Assembly: GCA_027858715.1 (NCBI GenBank)
Contig: JAQICD010000031.1
Span: 1 to 53,441 of the forward strand
Direction: 5' to 3'
Origin: Prolixibacteraceae bacterium
GTDB taxonomy: Bacteria; Bacteroidota; Bacteroidia; Bacteroidales; Prolixibacteraceae
DNA: 53,441 nt
Made by a program: the position numbers and the translations under genes. Below the pieces are notes generated by a model. That model did no database searches and was not told the origin of the DNA. It saw only the letters and a list, made by a program, of their open reading frames with translations. Numbering within the stretch: position 1 is the stretch's first letter; each line of letters opens with the position of its first letter. Positions 9,979-18,586 of the stretch are shown one piece after another.

Positions 9979-11511
9979 ATGCATTTAGAAAATTCAGCCT
10001 TCGCTTTGTTACTAATATTCTTTATCGCAGCATGTAATCCAAACAATCAAACCAGCAATACGGATGCAAATAATCCTACATCAGCTGATTTTTTTGAAAA
10101 CCCGGTTCTTGGCGGCGATTATCCCGATCCATCGGTAGTCAGAGTCGGAAACGATTTTTACATGACCCACTCTTCGTTCGATTATTACCCGGGACTGTTG
10201 ATATGGCACTCGACTGACTTAGTTAACTGGCAGCGAGTAACACATGCCCTGCACCAGTACGTTGGATCAGTATGGTCGCCCGATTTGATTTATCACGAAG
10301 GAATATTTTACATTTATTTCCCTGCGGGGGGCACAAACTGGGTAGTAACAGCCAATTCTCCCGAAGGTACATGGAGTGAACCCATTAATTTAAACCTGCC
10401 CGGATTTATCGATCCCGGCCATGCTGTAGATGAAGAAGGCAACCGATACCTGTTTCTATCGAAAGGTTATGCCATTGAACTGTCTGATGATGGACTTTCG
10501 ACAGTAGGAGAAGCCCGTAAAGTTTACGACGGATGGGAATTTCCAAAGGAATGGAGTACCGAGTGCTTTTGCCTTGAATCGCCAAAAATAACAGTGAGAG
10601 ACGGTTATTTTTATCTGACCTCGGCCGAGGGCGGCACTGCCGGCCCCGCAACATCACATATGGTGGTTTCGGCGCGTTCAAAAAATCCTTTTGGACCATA
10701 CGAAAATTCACCATATAATCCAATTGTACATACCGAAAACCGGAACGAACGATGGTGGAGCCAGGGACACGGCACTCTTGTGGACGATATTGAAGGCAAA
10801 TGGTGGATTTTGTACCATGGCTACGAAAAGCATTTCCACACTTTGGGAAGGCAAACCCTGATGCTTCCTATAGAATGGGCAAATGACGGATGGTTTAAAG
10901 TGCCCGACGGCATTGACAGTGAAGATAAAATTGAAAACCCGGCAGGTAAGCCCATGCAAAAAGCAACCGGACTTTCTGACGATTTTTCGACTGAAAGATT
11001 AGCATTACAATGGCAATTTCTGAAAGAGTATAAACCCGAAAGAGTAAACCTGGCTAACGGCAAACTCATGTTTGAGGCTTGTGGTGAAAAATTTGCTGAT
11101 TGTTCGCCGTTGTTGGTAAATGCGGCCGACAGGAAATATGAAGTAACTGTAGAATATGAAATAAATGCAGGAGTAAAAGCCGGCCTATGTTTGTATTACA
11201 ACGAACAAGCCCATATGCGCATACAGGTAGATGAAAACGAATTTACGGTTTTCATTCAGGATAAAGCTAAAATCAGGAAATCGAGTCTGTCAGGCAACAA
11301 AGGTCATCTCCGAATTCTCAACGATTTAAACGAAGTAAGCTTCTATTTTAGCAAGGACGGAAAAAACTGGGAAAAAGTTGAACGCAGCCTCGATGCTACA
11401 GGATACAACCACAATGTATTTGCCGAATTTCTGAGCCTGAGAGCCGGCGTTTTCGCTTTTGGAAAAGGTCAGGCTACTTTCGACAATTTTAAATACAACA
11501 TACTAAACTAA
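9979..11511 (+). CDS. Glycoside hydrolase family 43 lipoprotein
   Basis: A 510-residue putative lipoprotein: the hydrophobic leader ends in the lipobox IAAC (Cys about 19). Residues about 40-320 look like a GH43 five-bladed propeller: GGDYPDPSVVRVGNDFYM supplies the catalytic-base aspartate, WSPDL the second conserved aspartate, and LESPKITVRDG fits the general-acid glutamate block. A C-terminal concanavalin-like module (about 335-508, GH43_C2-like) follows. GH43 enzymes are inverting arabinofuranosidases, xylosidases or galactosidases; the exact substrate cannot be read from sequence. It is the first of a run with a GH105 enzyme, an acetylesterase and another esterase, divergent from the HTCS, so it probably trims arabinan or galactan side chains of rhamnogalacturonan. 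It is probably on the cell surface or in the periplasm. Confidence 0.92.
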   Translation: MHLENSAFALLLIFFIAACNPNNQTSNTDANNPTSADFFENPVLGGDYPDPSVVRVGNDFYMTHSSFDYYPGLLIWHSTDLVNWQRVTHALHQYVGSVWSPDLIYHEGIFYIYFPAGGTNWVVTANSPEGTWSEPINLNLPGFIDPGHAVDEEGNRYLFLSKGYAIELSDDGLSTVGEARKVYDGWEFPKEWSTECFCLESPKITVRDGYFYLTSAEGGTAGPATSHMVVSARSKNPFGPYENSPYNPIVHTENRNERWWSQGHGTLVDDIEGKWWILYHGYEKHFHTLGRQTLMLPIEWANDGWFKVPDGIDSEDKIENPAGKPMQKATGLSDDFSTERLALQWQFLKEYKPERVNLANGKLMFEACGEKFADCSPLLVNAADRKYEVTVEYEINAGVKAGLCLYYNEQAHMRIQVDENEFTVFIQDKAKIRKSSLSGNKGHLRILNDLNEVSFYFSKDGKNWEKVERSLDATGYNHNVFAEFLSLRAGVFAFGKGQATFDNFKYNILN

Positions 11512-11546
11512 TTAATCAAAAATAAAACATCTAAAACAAAATACTT

Positions 11547-12728
11547 ATGAAGGTTTTTTTAGCAATCATCTTAGCATTCACATTATTTGCATGCAACAAC
11601 AGTAAAAAAAACAGCACAGAATCAAGTAACGAAAATTCTCAAAAGTGGTCGGCACGAATGGCCAATTCGGTAATGGAAAGGCATGATACATTGCTTTATT
11701 CCACGCCGTCGATAAAGTGGCAATACGATGTGGCCATGCTTGCCATGACCATTGATAAGCTTGGCGTAATTGACCAAAAGTATTCCGATTACATGAAAAC
11801 TTACTTCGACTACTTTGTGAACGAAGACGGAACTGTAAAAAAATACAAGATTGAAGAATATAATATTGATCGAATAAACCCGGCCAAAGCTCTATTTACC
11901 TTATACAAACGAACAGGTGACGAGAAGTACAACAAAGCCATTCAACTTTTTGTGCAACAAATGGAAAACCATCCCAAAACCGAAACCGGCGGATTTTGGC
12001 ATAAGAAAATTTACCCCTATCAATTGTGGCTTGATGGCCTTTACATGGGCTCTCCGTTTCTGGCACAATACGCTAAAGAATACAACGCTCCAAAATGGTT
12101 CGACATTGTAACCCACCAGGTTAAACTGATGCACGAAAAAACGCTCGACCCCGAAACCGGGCTGCTTTATCATGCATGGGACGAAAGTCGCGAGCAACGT
12201 TGGAGCAATCCCGAAACCGGACAGTCGCCACATTTCTGGAGCCGTGCAATGGGTTGGTACTTAATGGCCATAGTCGATATCCTCGACTATTTACCTGAAG
12301 ATCACCCAGACAGGGATGAACTGATTTCAATTTTAAAAAATAAGCTGGATGCCCTTTTAAAGGTTGCCGACAAAAAAACCGGGCTTTGGTATCAGGTGCT
12401 TGATCAAAGCGGAAGAGAGGGTAACTATATTGAAGCTTCGGGCTCGCTGATGTACACCTACGCAATGGCTAAGGGTGCAAATAAAGGATACCTTAACAAA
12501 AAATATAAAGAAATTGCAATCGAAAAATTTGATGCAGTTCTCGAACATCTTATTGTTGAAAACGAAGATGGTACAATTTCCCTCATTCAAACATGCGGAG
12601 GTTGTGGTTTAGGCGGCAATCCATACCGCGACGGAAGTTATGAGTATTACATTACCGAAACCGTTGTTGAAAACGACACTAAAGGTGTAGCTCCATTTAT
12701 TATGGTAGCTCTTGAGCTCGACCGCTAA
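11547..12728 (+). CDS. GH105 unsaturated rhamnogalacturonyl hydrolase, lipoprotein
   Basis: A 393-residue member of the GH88/GH105 (alpha/alpha)6-barrel group. A lipobox (TLFACNN) ends the signal peptide. Supporting motifs are the N-terminal WQYDVAMLAMTIDKLG helix, LWLDGLYMGSPFLAQYA with the aspartate typical of the catalytic residue in YesR/YteR-like enzymes, HAWDESR, and SPHFWSRAMGWYLMAIVDIL. The length is normal for GH105. These enzymes hydrate and release the unsaturated galacturonyl residue that pectate or rhamnogalacturonan lyases leave behind, so the cell must meet lyase products, although no lyase gene is in this window. It follows the GH43 gene by 35 bp and is probably cotranscribed. 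Confidence 0.93.
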   Translation: MKVFLAIILAFTLFACNNSKKNSTESSNENSQKWSARMANSVMERHDTLLYSTPSIKWQYDVAMLAMTIDKLGVIDQKYSDYMKTYFDYFVNEDGTVKKYKIEEYNIDRINPAKALFTLYKRTGDEKYNKAIQLFVQQMENHPKTETGGFWHKKIYPYQLWLDGLYMGSPFLAQYAKEYNAPKWFDIVTHQVKLMHEKTLDPETGLLYHAWDESREQRWSNPETGQSPHFWSRAMGWYLMAIVDILDYLPEDHPDRDELISILKNKLDALLKVADKKTGLWYQVLDQSGREGNYIEASGSLMYTYAMAKGANKGYLNKKYKEIAIEKFDAVLEHLIVENEDGTISLIQTCGGCGLGGNPYRDGSYEYYITETVVENDTKGVAPFIMVALELDR

Positions 12729-12752
12729 TATCTATAGTGATATATACTGCAA

Positions 12753-12794
12753 AAGCCTTAAAAGTTGAGAAAGATTTTTTTACTTTTAAGGCTT
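12753..12794 (+). terminator. Strong hairpin between GH105 and acetylesterase genes
   Basis: A 13-bp perfect inverted repeat (AAGCCTTAAAAGT at 12753-12765, ACTTTTAAGGCTT at 12782-12794) lies 25 bp after the GH105 stop. The following CTTTATATAC is only partly T-rich, so it may be a terminator, a partial attenuator or an mRNA-stabilising hairpin. It splits the esterase genes from the GH43-GH105 pair. Confidence 0.6.
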
Positions 12795-12841
12795 CTTTAT
12801 ATACAATTTCCTAATTTTAACACTATAAAATTCAAATAATA

Positions 12842-13588
12842 ATGAACAACAAAACTACTCAACTTCTATCTCTTTTATTAATTGCAATTCTTATTTCGTG
12901 CAACAAAACCGAAAGAACGCCTGTATTGCACATGATTGGTGACTCAACCATGGCTAACAAAACAGATCTCGATTACCCCGAACGTGGATGGGGACAAGTG
13001 CTACCCGAATTTTTCGATTCGTCGTTAACTATAATGAATTATTCGCGAAACGGGCGCAGCAGTCGCTCATTTATTTACGAATCGCGCTGGGATACCGTTT
13101 ACAGTAAAATACAACCCGGCGATTACGTGGTTGTCCAGTTTGGTCATAACGACGATGTTGAAACCAAAATAGGTCGTCACTCGACTTTAGAAGAATACGA
13201 ATACAATTTATCTAAATTTGTTCGCGAAACACTTGAGAAAGGAGCCGAACCAATATTATGCACACCCATCGTACGCCGAAATTTTGTGGATAGTGTGTTG
13301 GTTGAAACCCATGGCGAATATCCTGACGTGGTTCGCAACGTAGCCAATAAATTCGATGTTATGCTTGTTGATATGCACATACAAAGTCGCGAACTCGTAA
13401 AAAACCTAGGTGTTGAAGATTCAAAACCTATCTATCTTCATCTGCCGGCAGATAAATACAAAAAAGCACCCGACGGGAAAATTGACAACACTCACTTTTC
13501 GGGCGAAGGAGCACGAAAAATGGCTTCGTTCTTTGTTGACCATTTAAGCAAAACTAACCACGAGTTGGCTAAATACATTAAAGAATAA
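12842..13588 (+). CDS. GDSL/SGNH rhamnogalacturonan acetylesterase (CE12-like) lipoprotein
   Basis: A 248-residue SGNH hydrolase with a lipobox (AILISCNK). All blocks are present: block I MIGDSTMANK with the nucleophile serine, the block II glycine in NYSRNGRSSRSF, block III VVQFGHND with the oxyanion asparagine, and block V DNTHFSGEGARKMA with the D-x-x-H dyad. The GDSTMA form and size point to the rhamnogalacturonan acetylesterase branch (CE12), which removes acetyl groups from galacturonate in pectin and lets other enzymes reach the backbone. It follows a hairpin, and its stop is 8 bp before the next esterase, so these two are likely cotranscribed. Confidence 0.9.
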   Translation: MNNKTTQLLSLLLIAILISCNKTERTPVLHMIGDSTMANKTDLDYPERGWGQVLPEFFDSSLTIMNYSRNGRSSRSFIYESRWDTVYSKIQPGDYVVVQFGHNDDVETKIGRHSTLEEYEYNLSKFVRETLEKGAEPILCTPIVRRNFVDSVLVETHGEYPDVVRNVANKFDVMLVDMHIQSRELVKNLGVEDSKPIYLHLPADKYKKAPDGKIDNTHFSGEGARKMASFFVDHLSKTNHELAKYIKE

Positions 13589-13596
13589 CAATTCGA

Positions 13597-14580
13597 ATGA
13601 TACGTTTTAAGAAAATAGCATCTCTTATCATCGGAATAATCCTGTGCCCAACACTATGGGCACAGAATTTTCCGGTCGATACATCTTTCACTTTGCGCTC
13701 GGCCTACAAAAAGGAAATAAAATACCGACCGTACATTAAACCGGTTTACCCTGCTATACCCAAATCGATAGAAGCATTTAAAGATATTGTGTATGTCAGC
13801 TATGGCGAACGCGAATTACATATCGATATTTATCGGGAGAAAGATGGCGGCAACAACAAGCCTGCAGTTGTGTTTATTCATGGCGGAGGCTGGAGCTCGG
13901 GCAACAAAACAATGGAAGCACCATTAGCCATTTACCTGGCGCAAAAAGGCTATCTTACTGCAACCGTTGAATACAGGTTATCGCCCGAAGCAAAATACCC
14001 GGCTGGAGTAATCGATGTAAAAACGGCCATACGCTGGTTGCGAAAAAATTCAGAAAAGTATGGCATTGATACTTCAAGAATTGCAGTTTCGGGTACTTCG
14101 TCGGGAGCGCAAATGGCATCACTTATTGCTACAACCGGCCATACCGATATGCATGTTGACCAAAACCATTACCCAGCTTACTCAAACAAAATTCAGGCAC
14201 TAATTAACATCGACGGCGTACTGGCATTTCTACATCCACTTTCGAGCGAGGGTCTCGACAAACCGGGCAAACCATCGGCAGCAACCCGCTGGTTTGGCAG
14301 CAACAAAAGCGAGAGCAAACCACTTTGGGAAGAAGCATCGGCACTGAACCATGTTGATGCAAACACGCCCCCCACCCTGTTTATCAACAGCCAGCATCCA
14401 CGATTTCACGCCGGTCGCGACGATATGATTGAAATTATGGACTCGCTGAATATATATTCCGAAGTACACGAAATACCCGACACTCCACATCCATTTTGGC
14501 TTTTTGAACCATGGTTTGAACAAACAGCAAAATGGGCAGAGAACTTTCTGATTAATCAATTTGAATCAGAAAAAAAGTAA
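13597..14580 (+). CDS. Secreted alpha/beta-hydrolase esterase
   Basis: A 327-residue alpha/beta hydrolase with a signal peptide that probably cleaves after TLWAQ. It shows the oxyanion-hole motif FIHGGGWSSGN, a nucleophile elbow VSGTSSGAQMA (GxSxG), TPPTLFINSQHP before the acid residue, and IPDTPHPFW with the likely catalytic histidine. The HGGGW type is common in carboxylesterases, feruloyl or acetyl esterases and kynurenine formamidase relatives. With a rhamnogalacturonan acetylesterase 8 bp upstream, a sugar-ester substrate (acetyl or feruloyl on pectin) is the best inference. The exact ester is unknown. Confidence 0.85.
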   Translation: MIRFKKIASLIIGIILCPTLWAQNFPVDTSFTLRSAYKKEIKYRPYIKPVYPAIPKSIEAFKDIVYVSYGERELHIDIYREKDGGNNKPAVVFIHGGGWSSGNKTMEAPLAIYLAQKGYLTATVEYRLSPEAKYPAGVIDVKTAIRWLRKNSEKYGIDTSRIAVSGTSSGAQMASLIATTGHTDMHVDQNHYPAYSNKIQALINIDGVLAFLHPLSSEGLDKPGKPSAATRWFGSNKSESKPLWEEASALNHVDANTPPTLFINSQHPRFHAGRDDMIEIMDSLNIYSEVHEIPDTPHPFWLFEPWFEQTAKWAENFLINQFESEKK

Positions 14581-14608
14581 ATTGCACTTAAACTTAAAAC
14601 CCGAGCTT

Positions 14609-16834
14609 ATGCTTACCTTTTCAATACAAAAACATGAAACTGCAACACACATTGCACTTGTAGGAAGGCTCGATACCATAACAAACAAGGCTTTTGATAG
14701 CAAACTACAAACGTTGTTAAACAATCAGTTTCTGATTATTGATTTGGATCAATGCAATTATGTTTCAAGCAGTGGCATACGTTCGTTACTCAAACACACA
14801 AAATATTTAAAAAAAATTGGGGGTGAATTAATAATTTCCAATACACATCCCGAAGTTTACAGGGTATTCGAAATGGCTGGGTTACATAAAGTATTTATCT
14901 TTTCCAACTCAGTTAAAAAAGCTCTGGAAATTACACAGAACAAAATAAACGAAGAAGCTTGTTGCTCCGAGCTCGAAATCAATGAATACAAACTACTGGC
15001 AAAACCACTCGACAATGAATCTAACCCTAAAGTTTTATGGACTGGCAAAAATATAGCTGGATACGACGAGCTGGCCTTTTCCATAGGTTTGGGATTCCCG
15101 GATTTTTCTGAATTTTATAATGAATCGGTGTTATTTGTCACTACACCCAATTGTGCAGCTTTCATTCCACCGGAAAATGCTGCTCAAGCTGATTTTCGGG
15201 TTGCTGAAAATCCATCCGAAGGCGTTCTGATTCTCAATGAGGCAATATCGTTCGGTGAAAATGCCAATATGCTTCTACAATTCAAAAAATCAAGTATTCT
15301 TTCTGCACAACAATTTTTAAACGCATGGAATGTTAAAGAGCAATCTGACAACCATAGCTATCCAATTTTTTCAGCAGCTATCATTACCGGGAATATTCAA
15401 AATACTCCATCGCTTGTATTTATAGGTGCTATTCCATCTTCAATACAACACTTAGCCGGATTAAAACCAAAAAACACATATCAAACTTCGGACAATCAAA
15501 AGTTTTGCGGTATTCAATTTCTATTAGACAAAATAAAAGAGAACACTCATCTCGCATCTTCCAGTGAATTCTGCAATCAATATTTAACACTTGAAAATAT
15601 TTCTGATGTTGAGCTTTTCGATTTTTCGCAAAAAATTGAGTCACCCAAAATATGGCTTTTTGTCAATGACAAGAACATCAAAGCCGAAGAAAAAATACTC
15701 AAAATAGAAACCGCAAATAATACCGACCTACAGGCAATACATAAATATCTTTGTCGCAAGTTATATAAGGATTCAGCCAGGATTACACTGAAAAAATTAC
15801 ACGGCGGCTTTTCGGCTCAAACATTCCAGGTTACATCTTACGATTTTGATGGACGTAAACTCAGACCTACCGTACTAAAAATTGCAGACACCCCGATGAT
15901 TGAACGCGAAGCTACCCGTTGCACCGAGTATGCCATGCCCTACATTCTTAACAACAGTGCAATTATTTTGGGTACAACTTTTTTTGAACACACCGGAGCA
16001 CTGCGATATAACTTTGTTGGCATTGGCGGCGAAACAAAAAAATTAAAATGGCTTGCCGACTATTATCGAAAGTGGAGCATTGAGCAACTTGTCCCTTTAT
16101 TCGACAAAATTTTTCTCGACATACTAAAACCATGGTACGGACAAGCAATACCTGCTACCCTTTACCCCTTTCTCGAACATAATCCGACTCTAACATTTTT
16201 CACAGAACTAATTTCTATTGCAGAAGAATATTTTTCAATATCAGCCAACGATAAATATATTAAACTTGATGACTTTGACGAAACAATTATAAATCCTTAT
16301 TGGTTTTTAAAAAATCGATACAGGCAAAACATTGACAAGCCTCTGAATTTTTATTCAGCCATTTGCCATGGCGATTTGAACATGCAAAACATATTGCTCG
16401 ACGATAATCTGAATGTTTACTTAATCGATTTTTCGGAAACAAAGCCTCGCTCTGTTGTATCAGACTTTGCACGACTCGAAGCAATTTTCATGATTGAACA
16501 CACCAAATTCGAAAACATCGAAGACCGGGAAAAAACCTTCAACATTTATAAAAAGATTTATAAAACAAGTCCTTTCTCATACAAATTCGATGTAGATGGG
16601 CTATCCGGGGAATTTCTGCGTAACATTACAATGAGCAGAAAAATGCGCCAATACGCAGTAGAAAGCACTCCTGAATCAAAAGTTAACATTGCATACTACC
16701 TCGCTTTACTTGAATGGGTTTTACCTGTAGTTTGTTACAGATCGGCAACTAATGAACAGAAAAAAATGTCGATGTTAATTGCAGGATGGCTTTGTGAAAG
16801 AATACAAAATGAATGGACGCTTTCAACGTTCTAA
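14609..16834 (+). CDS. STAS domain fused to a phosphotransferase (APH/kinase-like) domain
   Basis: Residues 1-105 form a STAS anti-sigma-antagonist-like domain (LTFSIQKHETATHIALVGRL) that keeps the SSSGIRSLL loop, whose serine is the phosphosite in SpoIIAA/RsbV relatives. A middle part (about 115-370) of unknown fold follows. The C-terminal part (about 385-740) resembles aminoglycoside phosphotransferase/choline-kinase proteins: a lysine in TVLKIAD, the catalytic loop ICHGDLNMQNILL and a metal-binding DFSE. It may match a ternary-complex-associated domain of the Aravind classification (TCAD9-like), but I could not verify this. I prefer the ATG at 14609; an upstream ATG at 14561 would overlap the esterase by 20 bp and add a tail outside the STAS fold. 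The total is about 741 residues. No RsbW-like kinase, SpoIIE phosphatase or sigma factor is adjacent. Cytosolic signalling is an inference. Confidence 0.75.
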   Translation: MLTFSIQKHETATHIALVGRLDTITNKAFDSKLQTLLNNQFLIIDLDQCNYVSSSGIRSLLKHTKYLKKIGGELIISNTHPEVYRVFEMAGLHKVFIFSNSVKKALEITQNKINEEACCSELEINEYKLLAKPLDNESNPKVLWTGKNIAGYDELAFSIGLGFPDFSEFYNESVLFVTTPNCAAFIPPENAAQADFRVAENPSEGVLILNEAISFGENANMLLQFKKSSILSAQQFLNAWNVKEQSDNHSYPIFSAAIITGNIQNTPSLVFIGAIPSSIQHLAGLKPKNTYQTSDNQKFCGIQFLLDKIKENTHLASSSEFCNQYLTLENISDVELFDFSQKIESPKIWLFVNDKNIKAEEKILKIETANNTDLQAIHKYLCRKLYKDSARITLKKLHGGFSAQTFQVTSYDFDGRKLRPTVLKIADTPMIEREATRCTEYAMPYILNNSAIILGTTFFEHTGALRYNFVGIGGETKKLKWLADYYRKWSIEQLVPLFDKIFLDILKPWYGQAIPATLYPFLEHNPTLTFFTELISIAEEYFSISANDKYIKLDDFDETIINPYWFLKNRYRQNIDKPLNFYSAICHGDLNMQNILLDDNLNVYLIDFSETKPRSVVSDFARLEAIFMIEHTKFENIEDREKTFNIYKKIYKTSPFSYKFDVDGLSGEFLRNITMSRKMRQYAVESTPESKVNIAYYLALLEWVLPVVCYRSATNEQKKMSMLIAGWLCERIQNEWTLSTF

Positions 16835-16882
16835 ATTTCATATTTAGCCACAAATAACATGATCAGTTTCCCTTCAGATTAT

Positions 16883-16890
16883 TACATTTG
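16883..16890 (+). promoter_or_regulatory. Putative -7 element immediately upstream of gldA
   Basis: TACATTTG matches TAnnTTTG exactly and ends 4 bases before the preferred gldA ATG at 16895. If it is used, transcription would begin at or next to the start codon, giving a leaderless or nearly leaderless mRNA. No -33 TTTG is seen at the usual spacing. Confidence 0.35.
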
Positions 16891-16894
16891 CAAT

Positions 16895-17803
16895 ATGTCT
16901 ATTTCGGTAAGTAACATATCAAAATATTACGGCACACAAAAGGCGCTTAACAATGTAAGCATTGAAGTTGCTTCTGGCGAAATTGTTGGCTTTTTAGGGC
17001 CCAACGGAGCAGGTAAATCAACCCTTATGAAAATTATCACGGGTTACATTCCTGCCAATTTAGGCACTGCAAATATTTGCGGAATGCTCGTTGATGCCTA
17101 TGCTACAAAGTTCAGATCAAAAATTGGATACCTGCCCGAACACAACCCGCTATATCCCGAAATGTATATCAGGGAATACCTTGGTATAGTAGCAGGTTTT
17201 TACCGGCTAAATAACAAAAAAGAAAAGGTAGAAAAAGTAATTGAAATAACCGGCCTCACTCCAGAAGCACACAAAAAAATCGGAGCATTGTCAAAAGGTT
17301 ACCGGCAACGCGTAGGGCTCGCACAGGCACTTATTCACGATCCCGAGGTTCTTATACTCGACGAACCCACATCGGGACTCGATCCAAACCAACTCAATGA
17401 TATTAGAAACCTCATAACCGGTATCAGCACAAACAAAACAGTGCTTTTATCAACACATATTATGCAGGAAGTTGAAGCCATTTGCAACCGGGTTATCATT
17501 ATAAATAACGGAAGTATCATTGCCGACGGCTCTACCCAACGAATAAAAGAAATGTCGTTGGGGCTCGGCCAACAGGTAGAACTGGCCACTCTTGAACCAC
17601 TCGACACCAAATACCTTACTGAGCTTTCTTTTGTAGCTTCAGTTAAACTAGAAACAGCAAACCGATGTATTATCACATCGGCAACCGAGGCCGATATCAG
17701 GCCAATGTTATTCAAAATGGCCGTTGAAAAAAAACTCACAATCATTTCGCTATACGAGCAGTCGAGAACCATTGAAAATGTATTCAGAGATTTGACACGA
17801 TGA
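16895..17803 (+). CDS. gldA: GldA-like ABC transporter ATP-binding protein
   Basis: An ABC ATPase of about 302 residues: Walker A GPNGAGKST, Q-loop region IGYLPEHNPLYPEM, signature variant LSKGYRQRV, Walker B VLILDEPTSGLDP and H-loop LSTHIMQEVEAIC, plus a C-terminal extension. The 'LPEHNPLY' pattern and overall form match GldA, the ATPase that works with GldF/GldG and is linked to gliding motility and T9SS biology in Bacteroidota. GldF/GldG are not in the window, and many non-gliding Bacteroidota carry gldA. The ATG at 16895 gives MSISVSNISKYYG, the family start; an upstream ATG at 16859 lies before the -7 element and adds non-homologous residues. Its stop overlaps the next gene as ATGA. Confidence 0.85.
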   Translation: MSISVSNISKYYGTQKALNNVSIEVASGEIVGFLGPNGAGKSTLMKIITGYIPANLGTANICGMLVDAYATKFRSKIGYLPEHNPLYPEMYIREYLGIVAGFYRLNNKKEKVEKVIEITGLTPEAHKKIGALSKGYRQRVGLAQALIHDPEVLILDEPTSGLDPNQLNDIRNLITGISTNKTVLLSTHIMQEVEAICNRVIIINNGSIIADGSTQRIKEMSLGLGQQVELATLEPLDTKYLTELSFVASVKLETANRCIITSATEADIRPMLFKMAVEKKLTIISLYEQSRTIENVFRDLTR

Positions 17804-18417
17804 GCAACGGAATTGCAACATTTCCAAAAGTTTCTGTTGTTCTTCCATTTTTCAATGCAGAATCTACGCTTAAGCGCGCGGTTCAAAGCATTCTCGAACA
17901 AACTCTGCAAAACCTTGAACTAATACTGGCAAGGCATGGTGGTTTTATACACGGCGATTTCCCCGAAGATTACGAAATGTGGCTGCGCTGGATGAGCGAA
18001 GGTGTTGCCATTGATAAAATACCCGAGGTTCTGTTTCAGTGGTACGACTCAGACTCACGCCTTACCCGTACCGACTCGCGATACCGCTCCGATGCCTTTT
18101 ACCGGACGAAGGCCGAACATCTGTCGCAATGGCTACAAAAAAACAACCATCCCTACCTGTGGGTTTGGGGGGCAGGCCGGAAAACCCGTCAAAGGGTGTC
18201 GCACTTAATGGAAAAGAGAATTCTTGTAGAAGGCTATATTGATATCAAAACCCGTGAGTTAAATGAGACTTGCTGCATACATTACAAAGACTTTAACTGG
18301 ACTGCATCATCTTTTATTCTTTCGTTTGGTGGTAACCGGGGAGCACGCGAAAAAATTAGAGAATTTCTTTGCTCAAAAGAAAAAATAGAAGGAAAAGATT
18401 TCCTGCTTGTTGCATAG
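17800..18417 (+). CDS. Family 2 glycosyltransferase with large in-frame internal deletion
   Basis: Residues 1-44 are a GT-A N-terminus (VSVVLPFFNAESTLKRAVQS...LELIL). The sequence then jumps directly to ARHGGFIHGDFPEDYEMWL, which in this GT2 group lies near residue 190, and continues with HDSD-like WYDSDSRLTRTDSRY and a C-terminal WVWGAGRKTR region. About 140-150 residues, including the DxD nucleotide-sugar/metal site and the acceptor loop, appear to be missing, while the reading frame is kept. It has 205 residues; relatives are usually above 320. It is probably catalytically dead, so a decaying gene or a deletion allele. The start overlaps the gldA stop (ATGA), so it sits in the gldA transcript. 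The family call is firm; the deletion size is estimated from memory of the family. Confidence 0.75.
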   Translation: MSNGIATFPKVSVVLPFFNAESTLKRAVQSILEQTLQNLELILARHGGFIHGDFPEDYEMWLRWMSEGVAIDKIPEVLFQWYDSDSRLTRTDSRYRSDAFYRTKAEHLSQWLQKNNHPYLWVWGAGRKTRQRVSHLMEKRILVEGYIDIKTRELNETCCIHYKDFNWTASSFILSFGGNRGAREKIREFLCSKEKIEGKDFLLVA

Positions 18418-18559
18418 AAATATAAACGATGATTTACTAGAGGTTACACTTGCACATGCGCTACCCCTAATAAACGAAAATCTTGCCCGTAATCCACAAA
18501 TTGATAGTCTGTTTAATCAGGCAAGTAAAAAATATCTAAATTATGCGATTATTGAATAA
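18410..18559 (+). other. Short orphan open reading stretch, possible gene remnant
   Basis: In the +1 frame relative to the glycosyltransferase end, codons stay open from 18389 to a TAA at 18557-18559. From a possible TTG at 18410 they would encode 49 residues, including HALPLINENLARNPQID and a lysine/tyrosine-rich end. I do not recognise it. It could be the tail of a deleted gene, given the shortened neighbour, or a chance opening. Confidence 0.25.
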
Positions 18560-18586
18560 ATACCAAATGGGCATGGATAGTTCTTT

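Noticed and set aside
10406-11069. Several overlapping minus-strand open frames inside the GH43 gene
   Set aside because: They are antisense to a complete GH43 protein and have no recognisable domain or start context.
14561-14608. Upstream ATG extension of the STAS-kinase protein
   Set aside because: It overlaps the esterase gene by 20 bp and adds residues outside the STAS fold; kept only as an alternative.
17335-17910. Long minus-strand open frame of 191 codons opposite gldA and the glycosyltransferase start
   Set aside because: It lies antisense to a clear ABC ATPase gene, and its residues show no domain pattern; it is a shadow of the coding strand.
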